A stretch of DNA of 64,000 bases. It comes from Triangularia verruculosa (taxonomy: Eukaryota; Ascomycota; Sordariomycetes; Sordariales; Podosporaceae). Both the position numbers and the translations under genes were made by a program. Positions 55,418-64,000 of this stretch are shown piece after piece. Under the pieces are notes generated by a model. The model searched no databases. It was not told where the DNA came from and saw only the letters and a program-made list of their open reading frames with translations. The DNA lies in NCBI GenBank assembly GCA_033296885.1, contig MU863882.1, forward strand, positions 372,001 through 436,000, written 5' to 3'. How positions within the stretch are numbered: position 1 is the stretch's first letter; each line of letters begins with the position of its first letter.

Positions 55418-56275
55418 CTAAGCATCAACAACAACCTTTTCAAAGCACAAGGTCGAAATGGTCTGCCCTTTGACGCCCCCGAAGCTGAAGCTGGGGTAGT
55501 CTATCCTCCCGACCATCCTGAGCTTTGTGTTTTGGTCGTTGGGGGCGGTCGAGGTCTCGAACCACTCGCGGAGCTCGGCCTCGGTCCAGTTGCAAGAGGT
55601 GACGAAGAAGACGCCGCCGGTCCGGAGGAGCTGGAGGACGCGCTCGCCGTAGCCCTCGTTGATCCTCCTGCCTTGTGAGTCCTTTTCGTCGGAGAGGGAG
55701 ACGGCGTCGAAGGTGCCCTTGTCGAGGACGAGGTCCCAACCTTGAGCAGCCTCGGGAGGGGAGATGGATGGGATGTCGCCGTTGAGGACGTCCCAGACTT
55801 TAAACTCGACGGTTTTGAGGGATTCGCTTTCCCGGGAGAGGGCGACTTGTCTGGCGAGGGCGATGGAGTGGGGGGAGTAGTCTACGCCCAGGAGGTGGCC
55901 GGACCAGCCGTCGTCGCGGAGGGAGAACAAGAGGGAGCCGTTGCCGCAGCCGAGGTCGAGGACGGAGGCGGTGGCAGGGGAGAGGCTGTGCGGGTGGGGG
56001 TGGTTCGGGTGGCTTCCGTCTTGGGGGGAGAGGTAGGAGAGGATCTTGGCCTCGGCGTCCGAGTCGTCGAACCAGACGGTGCCCTCGAGGGAGGGGTCGG
56101 CGGTGTGGGTTGTTAGTTCTGTCGTGTAGAGCGCGTCCCAGCTTTTTATACACGGGATGTTAGTGAACTGCAACTGGGGGGGGGGGGAGGGTGGGAGGAA
56201 GGAAGGAAGGAAGGCGTACTAGGCTTTTGTCCCCAGCTTGGACGGTTCAAGAGGTGTAGGCTTTGACTCTGCCAT
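55418..56275 (-). CDS. EFM4: eEF1A lysine methyltransferase EFM4 (METTL10 family)
   Basis: Two exons, 56275-56220 and 56141-55418 (78-bp intron), encoding 259 aa. Exon 1 reads MAESKPTPLEPSKLGTKA and joins to give 'AYWDALYTTEL', matching the family 'SKLGTKxYWDxxYxxEL' start, which fixes the junction. Seven-beta-strand methyltransferase motifs follow: motif I 'VLDLGCGNGSLL', 'HLLGVDYSPHSIALARQ', and the family-specific 'DLVLDKGTFDAVSLSD'. Efm4 trimethylates or dimethylates a lysine of translation factor eEF1A. The intron ends in AAG, not YAG, after a good CTAAC branch, and contains a poly-C stretch (plus-strand G run at 56177-56188) and a GGAA repeat near its donor. No YAG acceptor gives the conserved junction. 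Confidence 0.9.
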
Positions 56276-57007
56276 CTTGTGATTTTCGCGGGAAATGCTG
56301 CTCGGCGCAAACTTGCAAGTGAAGCTATCGCGATGTCTCCCTATGGCGGGGTACCGGAATTCTGTCAGTGTCAAGCGGCAGTAAATTGCGCCCGCGAACG
56401 CAAAATCGTAGTGGGGCAGCCCAGCAACAACCCCGATGAGGAAAGCGGTGAATCCCGAGCTGACGGACCTACCCCTCCTTTTTCCCTGATTCTTCAATCA
56501 CCCCAAGATCCAATCTTCAAGCCCCTCCCCTCCCCTCCTCGGCCCTGTCCCGCTGTTACACGCACACAAAGGTCCCAAGGCTGTGGCCATGGCATGGAAG
56601 CTTGTTTGGAATATGGTGCTGGCGATGACCAATGTTTTGCTACCCCCATCTCACAATTCAAGAGTTCTTTTACGTAAAACGCATGGGCCAAGACGAAAGC
56701 TTGGTGTAAGTGGAATGCTCAGGTGGTTATAAAAGAGGCTCTCTCCCTGGTTTGAGAGAAGGGGGATATCATTCCAAATCCTTTTCCATATTTCATCGTC
56801 GGTTCAAATACATGAAAATCAAAGGAAAATTATCTCCCCCGAGGCTCGTCAGAAAAATTCAACATCCAATATGGCTACTGCTGAGCTGTTCTCAGCTCTG
56901 CCGTTCGCCTTACTTCTCTCTTCCCTTTTTTGAAACTCGTGGTATCACCGCCACACTTCTTCCAAGAAAGTCTCCTGGGCATGATCTGCCCTCTGCACTG
57001 ACGTTCT
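56276..57007. other. EFM4 promoter and 3' flank of the Q-rich protein gene
   Basis: About 730 bp between two minus-strand genes. No gene or strong element recognised. Confidence 0.65.
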
Positions 57008-59920
57008 TTAACCCAGCGTCCACACTGGCGCCTTGATCAGCACCTGGCGACCTCTGACCTCGACAGCAACAAAGCCAGCGAAGCGAACCTTGCCGGCGTC
57101 CTTGGGTGGTGGTTGAATTTGGTTCGCATCAACCACACTTCCCTTCCTGCTGCCAGGCGTGCTTCCGCCCCCGCCTAGAATGCTCAACATCCCCGCTCTA
57201 GATTTCTCACTGCGCCGGGCGTCTTTATCTTTGCCAGCGCCCTCTTTCTCGTCTCCTGCACCTTCCTCATCTGCCTCTGCAGGGCGGGCCTCAAGCGCGG
57301 GAAGTCCTTGCTTCTCGACCTCCATGGTGTCTGGCTGGATAGATGACTCTGGCAAGGGGTAGGTAATAGCCACATCGCGGCTTTCCAGCGGTAGATTGGC
57401 CGCAATCCCCACGGCCAACTCCACAATCATACTGGCACTTCCATCCACGCCAGGCGGCGGTGGGTTCGTCAGATGTTGGAATAGAGAGGCCGTTAGGTTA
57501 GTCGTCGCCCGCCGAGTGAAGTCACCTTTATGGTTTACAGCCTCCCCGCTGCGTAGAGCGTCTTGTAGTCCTTCCAGTGTGGCCATACGCCAACTGACCA
57601 CCTTGCTCGTCAGCGCGTCGTACTCCTCTTGACTGCTTAGCGTGTAGCTAAAGTTTCTAATGTTCTGCTCAATCACCTTCAGTTGCCGGCTGAGCTCAGG
57701 TTCGAGGCCTGGATGAAAACACCGGTTGAAGATCTCCTCTACAAGCCACCTGGTTATTACCGCACGTCCAACAGCTGTCATCTCTTGCTTGCCCGTCTTG
57801 AGTGCTTCTGGGCTAACATAGGGCACTAGCCATTGTGGAAGCGAGATCCAGTCCTTTCGAATGTTGAACGAAAGATTGTTAATGGCACCGTTAAGGCGGT
57901 TAAACCGGGTTGAGTACTCGCTGTCGTCGAGAGACGTCCGGCTCTGTGACATGCGCTGATTGGCAATGGCATTCTGAAGCTGTTCAACCTGGCCGCTCAA
58001 CTGCTCGATTTCCTTCTTGCCATCAAAGTAAAGCCGCTTGACATTCTTATACTTGGTTACTGTAGCACGGTTAGCTGAGCTTGAACGGGCCGGAATAGGA
58101 GAATACAACTAGTCGTACAAAGGTCCTTGTATGTCTTATCTGGGTCCTCCCCACGATCACTGGGTGGAGGTTGAGGGCTGTTGCGACCCGCAATATCTCC
58201 TGGCCCCTCAAACTGCCTCTCTGGCACATTGCTTGTGCGGAAAGCTGGGTTCGCCCCAGGCGCATTCGGGGGTTGAGGTAAAGGGTTGTTCATGTTGGGC
58301 TGTTGACTCTGGCGATAGCTAGGCGGGGGCCCGGGCGGGGATTGGACAGGGTCCCGTGGTCCTTTGTCTGTCTCCTGAGATCGTCGTGCCGGGGGTGGTC
58401 CGCTGGTGGGTGGAGCCATAGACTGTTGTTGCGGGGCTTGACCTTGCGCCGCCGATTGTGGATTTGGGCGGCCGGGGATATCCTGTGTCTGATAGCTTAC
58501 CGACGTCTGCGAGCTCTGAGCTTGAATATTCGACGCCGAACGTTGGTCCGAGTCCGTGGCAGGAGACTCATGCGACAACTGTGAAATAGTCTCAGGATTT
58601 TGCTGCTGCGGGTTGGCGAGGTGCCCACTGAATCCGCCTTGGTATTGTGCTTGCTGAGGGCTCGGGTAGTGGTACTGCTGCTGCTGTTGTTGACTGGTGT
58701 GGTGTTGCTGTTGCGAATGCGGGGGCAATTGCTGGTTGGGTTGCGGCTCGAAGATGGCCTGGCCGTATTGCTGCTCGGGCGGTGTGTGGTCGTGGTGCTG
58801 AAAGTGACCTTGATGCTGACGGTATGCACCTTCGTCAGCCGAGTAGGGCGAGTTGTCCGAGTCCGAAGGGGGGACCGGCCGAATAGTAGGATGTTGCTGA
58901 ATGTCGTGGGGGTTCTGCAGGTGTAGCTCTTGGTCAGATCCGTCAATCACGTACGACTCGCGGAAGTCTCCTACGCCTTGCAATGGGGACGGTTGGGACG
59001 GAGCTGCCTGGTTCTGCCAGTCGAGCTGCTGCTGGTCCAGTGAGACTTGGGACACCTGGGTGAGTCCAGTCCGGAGGCTTGGGGGTGCTGGAAGGCTCAC
59101 GCGCTTCGAATTTCTGCGGTTAATGGCGGGAGGACTATTGTAATTGTTTTGTGGAACCTGAGGTGGGTGGTCACGACTGAAGATGTTCTTGACCAACTTG
59201 CGAGTGGACGACTTTGGTTTTGGTGGTGCCGGCGGCGGGGGTTGCTGCTGCTGCTGTTGCTGCTGCTGTTGCTGGCTAAAGAGGGGTTGCGGGGGTCCAG
59301 TTATGGGGGACGAGATGCTTTGTCCGCCTGCGGCCGAGAGATCTTCAACAGGCCCGGATCCGAACGGGTGCGAGTGGCGGGGCGAATGCTGGGATTGCTG
59401 TGACTGCTGGCTCTGCTGGTGTTGTTGGAGCTGCTGTTGCTGGGGGTGGTGATGGTGAGGTTGGGTAGACAGTGGAGAGATCTGAGGATAGCGTTGGGAT
59501 TGGGAGCGCGATACCTGGTCGGCGTAATCGTGCTCCCGCTGCTGGCGCGAGTCAAATGCGGCACCCGAGACACTATTGGAGTGCTGCAACTGCAGCAGCA
59601 GGAGGAGGTTAGCAAGAGGTAAGAGGGCCGGCAGGGCTGCCGTAAATACTGACCAGATGGAGAGGCGGTGGAGGTTGTTGATGGCTTGACCGGTTGTTGC
59701 TGGTGTCGTGCTGAAAGGATTCGCAAGAGCTGAAGGTCGGGTTGGGCGAGGCTGAGGGGGGGTTTGCAGCACTCCCACCCGCACCCGGGGGGTTCGTCAC
59801 AGCTGACCCAGGGACTGATGATTGCCCCGGCTGTCCGGTGTCCTCGGCAGCCGTGGTCCCAACAAGGTTATGTTGAGAGCGATTGTTCTTGCCAGACCAT
59901 GGATAACTCCTGGATGGCAT
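57008..59920 (-). CDS. Q-rich protein with conserved helical C-terminal domain; function unknown
   Basis: Three exons: 59920-59654, 59589-58119 and 58059-57008 (introns 64 and 59 bp with CTAAC branches), encoding 929 aa. The start MPSRSYPWSGKNNRSQHNL and the next 570 residues are low-complexity: runs of Gln, His, Pro and Ser, with one basic patch ('STRKLVKNIFSRDHPP'). From about residue 575 the protein becomes ordered: a coiled coil ('KRLYFDGKKEIEQLSGQVEQ'), then helical sequence rich in conserved-looking aromatic and charged residues ('SFNIRKDWISLPQWLVPYV', 'AVITRWLVEEIFNRCFHPGL'), then a linker and a short beta-like C-terminus ('VRFAGFVAVEVRGRQVLIKA'). I do not recognise a named family. The architecture resembles fungal cytoskeletal or signalling scaffolds, but this is a guess. 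CAG/CAA repeats should vary in length. Confidence 0.85.
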
Positions 59921-62246
59921 TATTGCGCTGCGCCGAGGAGATGGGGGAATGGCCGTCCAAGGTGTTTGTGCCGGTGGTCGAGGGCCGCTGATGCGACAAA
60001 GCACGCCGGGAGCCGGACGGTGCGGCGCTGACAGCGGGGTCTAACAGCCAAAAAAGACGGGATGATCTCAAACGTGCGGAGAGGGCAAGACACAGCGAAC
60101 CTCTAAAAGCCGCAGAGACTTGTCCTGGAGTGGCCTCCTGATGCGTGACGATGGCCAAGCAAGCGCAACGCCAGAGCTACCTGAGGCTTGGGCTATGTCG
60201 CAGGGAAGCAAGGTAGCAACCTGAACGGCAATCCTGGATCAACAAAGCAAACAATTACGCAGCGTTAGCGGCCGGGGAGACGGTGACAGGCTGAAGCAAT
60301 GTGGAGGAGGGGAATAGGATGAGACGAAATGGCGTCCCAAGATGCTGATGCACTTGTCGAGACGTGCCCCTCAAACAAGTGCGCCGGAGGTGCAGGGTGC
60401 AGCCGCGCGGAGGTCCAATGATTTGGCGGCGTCAGCCTTCCAAGAAACAGGGACAGGGGCTCAATGGCAGCTCCTCTTCACGCCTGGCGGGGCTGTGCTC
60501 CATGTGCTTTTGCCCCTCAGAATGTTCTTGACGCCTTCCACGCTCGATGTGAGTCTACTAAAGAGCCATTCCTGGCGTGATAAGCAGTCCCAATGTGACA
60601 AGCTGGCGTCTCGCCAAGGTCACCTTTCAGTGTGCGGCTGGAGAGGGCGCGGGAAGATATCGGACGGACAAAGAATCAGTCAATTGCAGTTGGCGTGTTC
60701 TCTTCGAAGAAAACGATGGATCCCGAACTGCAGCCTTCCTGGGGGGCTTCCGGACAAGCAAGTAGCGGGGATATGCAGGTTGAGCACGCCAAACGGTGGA
60801 CAATCGAGAAATTAATTCCAACTGCAGTGTATTCTGCCTCAGGTTGATGAGCATCGAGCAGCATATCAGATGCACCAAAAAGGGGTCCGATTTCTGACCT
60901 ACCATTTTCATCATCGCGGCTGTAAATTGCCCACCGAGCTAATTGGGCTTCGAGTGACGATGCCTCACTACAACCCTCGTTGTTGATCACCAAGCTAGCT
61001 GTCTTCAAAATCGACCATGATCACTCGAACAACAACCAATCATACCCCAACCAACCTCACTTCCGTTTGTTCCACAGCATTGATACCCTTAACCTTCCAA
61101 CTGTGCCTCTCTCTCTCATCACCCACCCCGCCGGCACTGCAGCAAGCTGTGCCGCGCTTACAACTTCTAAACGCCTACCTACCTACCTACAGACCTTACC
61201 AAGTATTCCCAACGTAGGGATAGGATCATAAATCACTATGACCTCGCATACAAGATAGATTTGAACAGTTTATCTATAGCCACCGATCATTTCCTTTTCA
61301 TATACTGTACATGGTCACACATCACTGCCCCTCCACCCCTCCAAAGCCAAGACCAAACGGTCGCCTACGGTACCCTCCTCACTCCTTATCCACTCCAAAA
61401 GAAACCCTCACAACGCTGATCACCACCACATCCAGACTCCAACTCTTCCCCCCTTTTGAATATCACGCATTTTATCATGTCGCCCAAACCTTGGATAAGC
61501 TTCCATTGTCCCTTCAGGTCAAAGCCCTGTTCTTTTTGCCAACATCACTCTGAAAAGATAATAGTGGAGCCCCCTCAGCCCAGAAGCCAAGTTCTAATTA
61601 TAGCCCACTAACTCCGCAACGCTACAACACTAGGCCCATGGTGCAGCTGGGGTTGTGTGTGAGCTTCAACAACAACGACCATGGACATGGCTTGCTGAAC
61701 TTCACACCGCCAACAAATACGAACTTTGGACGGCTTCAGACTTGATATGAAGTGTTTCAGCCCACAGCAAATTCTGACAAGCGGTGAAATGATCGCCAGT
61801 GGGCTTGAAATAGAAGCATGGAGCACTCAGTCAACTCGGATGTTGAATTCGATGGCAAAGATGTGGCATTTCGACCATGATCAGCATCACGATATCAGCA
61901 CAGCCTCGATTTTGTTGCACATGTTGCGAAGATATGCCAACAAGGGCAATTTCAAGTCCACAACTGTACCTAGGTAAAAACCAACCCTGCCAGAAGACTA
62001 CAAGAACACAACTTATTGACCATGGCTCTGATATGTGACTTTCACGTCTCCCGTTCGATATTGTCACTCTCATAGCTCCGAGTTGGCAGGAGAACACAAA
62101 AGTAGAAACACAAGACTTTTCCCATCATCCGCATCCCCACTGAATGGAGATGTGGACACCTCCTACCCTAGTCAAGGCAAACAAGCCATAAACCACCCAG
62201 AATCCCCATCCCATGCCCCCTATCTCCCAACACGGACACAAGCTAC
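59921..62246. other. Intergenic region upstream of the Q-rich protein gene
   Basis: About 2.3 kb. The portion to about 60330 is likely promoter and 5' leader of the Q-rich protein gene. A CCTA tandem (CTACCTACCTAC) lies near 61176-61191. I see no supported gene in 60300-62246, although the right border is the 3' end of the secreted-protein gene. Confidence 0.6.
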
Positions 62247-63000
62247 TCAGTCAAGAATCCCAACAACAGTAGCATTCACCGGCCCCCTCTCATTCAAACA
62301 AATCTTGTCCCTGCGGTGCTTATTCTCCTCATGGTAGTCAATAATAACCTCCCCCGTCGCAATCGTGGTCGGGTAATCCCAGGGTACGGTGAAATTTCTA
62401 TTTTCTTCTCTGTCAGACATCAACCCGTCTTACCCAAGATCCTAGTTTGCGAGGTAGGTACTCACTCATCATCATGGTACGTATGCGACACCTCCAGCGA
62501 GAAATTCCCCGGGTGATCAAAGCTCGGCACCGACGACCGAAAGTAGGTCGCCGTGGCGTTATCGTACAGACACGTCTGGTACCCCGCCACCGGGTTCTCC
62601 CAGTCGTTGGAGCCGAGAGAGCCGTTCACGCCGTCCCAGGACCAGCCGTGGTGGCAGCTGCAGGACGTCACGTTGTTTTCGCGGACCGAGTTGGGGTCGT
62701 GGAGGGTGACTTTGGGCAGTGTTAGTCCGATGGTCGAGTTGAGGGGCCAGCTGAGGGGGCAGTTGAGCGCAACTTACAGTCAAGCTCGCAGGAGTAGTTG
62801 GTTTTGGTGTTCGGACGCTGGCAGTCAACGGTGATGTTGGTAACTTGGAAAGGGGCAAAATCGAACTGGGCCGCGTCAATGAACTTGGCTGGCTTGACAA
62901 GGATATGTGAGAGACGACGAAGGTAGTTGGTGGAGGGAGGGGCAGCGATGGTCATCAGGGGTAGGGCCGCTAGGGCAAAGAGCGCCGTGATAAGGTACAT
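62247..63000 (-). CDS. Small secreted six-cysteine protein
   Basis: Three exons: 63000-62778, 62709-62466 and 62397-62247 (both introns 68 bp), encoding 205 aa. The N-terminus MYLITALFALAALPLMTIAA is a clear signal peptide. The mature protein has six cysteines, in 'TVDCQRP', 'YSCELD', 'TSCSCHHGW', 'YQTCLYD' and 'DKICLNE', an even number suited to three disulphides, and several N-glycosylation sites (NVT, NGS, NAT, NFS, NFT). The second intron gives a clean junction, and the third exon ends 'RGPVNATVVGILD'. Intron 1 uses an AAG acceptor after a CTAAC branch; the only upstream YAG acceptor leads to a stop. I recognise no named domain. Small cysteine-bearing secreted proteins in fungi include effectors, antimicrobial and wall-associated proteins, but the role here is unknown. 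Confidence 0.82.
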
Positions 63001-64000
63001 GATGACAGCTAAGTCGTGATTCGGCTTCTTCAGTTGACCCTGGAAGCTGGAGTTGGGTCTGCGAGGACGGCGTGTCAGTGAGGGAAGCAGAGGGCGCCCG
63101 AAGACAAATAAATACCTTGCTGGCTAGCTGCTGTGCGGCCTTGGATATCAAAGGCAGTTGACGGCCCAGCGTAATTGCTTTGAGGAGTGTTCGGATGAAG
63201 TCTTCTAAGCACCCGAGCAACCGTACGGCAATAAGAGTTAGGTACCCTAGAGCGAAATACTCAAAGAGGTTGCTTTTTTGATTGTCATTTCCTTGAAAGG
63301 CTGGCAATCCCCGCTGTTTTATGCCTCATCGCCGTCATTTTTCTTGCGTGATGGACATGCCAAGTCTGATTGTTGTTTGCTGTGACACGGAGCTTGTACG
63401 TATATCCTTCACAACGAGGAGCGGTCAACACGGATGCCATTGGAACGACAACCGAGCTTGATTCGTGGACATCCCAAGCTAGAAACCATCGCGGCCGCCA
63501 TCGAGGTTACATCTCCACACTCAACAGAAGTAAAAGGCACGGTGTTGAAAGAAAATCTATCGTCTTCATGTCGTCTCATCTATGACCGAGTCAAGCCGGA
63601 ACTCTAGAAGTAATCATTTTAGTCTGAAGTGCTCTTTCCTGTAGCCAAGTCTAGGCTGTTGCCGTGCTTCGATAGGTATGTGGGCCGATCAGCCCACTGG
63701 CTGCTCTCGACAGCCCAGAAGGCCAAGAAGTCCGAACTGAAAGCACCCAAAAGGATGTTTCCCCGCCAACACAATCAAGTAAATCAACAAAGACGAGATA
63801 GAAAGGGTAGTACCGAAGTCGGTATACCTGAAGTAACTATGGTACGATGCCTGTCAAAAAGCAAAAGTCACTCGACAGCCATCGGAGACATTGCGGATGT
63901 GACAAGCTAAATCGATGAGGTGTGACGAGCAGGTCAGGTAAGCACTTTGCTCAACCGTTCCCTTCTTGAGCGACCCCAGCTACTGTCCCAATGGCTGTCG
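63001..64000. other. Right-edge region without recognised gene
   Basis: The promoter of the secreted-protein gene occupies at least the left part. The remaining kilobase to the window edge has only short frames without coding features. A gene beginning beyond the edge cannot be excluded. Confidence 0.5.

Overview
The window is nuclear DNA of a filamentous ascomycete. Genes carry many short introns (about 50-65 bp) with GTATGT/GTAAGT/GTACGT donors, CTAAC/CTGAC branch sites and mostly YAG acceptors. Gene content is eukaryotic housekeeping and signalling, and intergenic DNA is long and rich in simple repeats. GC content (by eye near 50%), intron style and gene families fit Pezizomycotina, most likely Sordariomycetes; I cannot name the genus. 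I modelled 17 protein-coding genes. One (DUF4211) is cut by the left edge. I saw no rRNA, convincing tRNA, transposon, CRISPR or viral sequence.

Layout, left to right. 1-8 kb: the 3' part of a DUF4211 nuclear protein (+), the MAPK adaptor STE50 (-), and an uncharacterised coiled-coil/proline-rich protein (-). 8-19 kb: ribosomal protein uS13/RPS18 (+), ribosome maturation factor SDO1 (-), vacuolar carboxypeptidase Y (+), a repeat-rich convergent spacer, and a class I cAMP phosphodiesterase (-). 19.2-25.2 kb: a stretch of about 6 kb in which I find no gene. 25-38 kb: a GPI-type PI-PLC-like secreted protein (-), a SIP3/LAM-type BAR-PH-GRAM-VASt sterol-transfer protein (-), APC/C subunit Apc4 (-) and delta-COP/RET2 (-). 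38-46 kb: a large acidic repeat-bearing protein (+) and a NIPA-type magnesium transporter (+). 47-57 kb: ribosomal protein uS3/RPS3 (-), myotubularin phosphatase YMR1 (+), PP2A scaffold subunit TPD3 (+) and eEF1A methyltransferase EFM4 (-). 57-64 kb: a Q-rich protein with a conserved helical C-terminus (-) and a six-cysteine secreted protein (-).

The genes do not form one pathway or cluster. Loose themes are translation (RPS18, SDO1, RPS3, EFM4), signalling (STE50, PDE, TPD3), membrane lipid and traffic (SIP3/LAM, YMR1, RET2, PLC-like) and cell cycle (APC4).

The most notable observation is at the 3' end of RPS3. The UAG stop sits in the 8-nt loop of a strong hairpin and is followed in the same frame by 45 sense codons with RPS3-like codon bias before a UAA. 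This is the arrangement expected for a stop-loss A-to-I mRNA edit (UAG to UGG) or programmed readthrough, giving a C-terminally extended ribosomal protein. Other points: a Tbf1/Cbf1-like promoter on RPS18, 3n stopless introns in two genes, two AAG splice acceptors, an exon consisting only of ATG in RET2, and a degenerate GGCCGTCG-centred repeat array next to cpyA.
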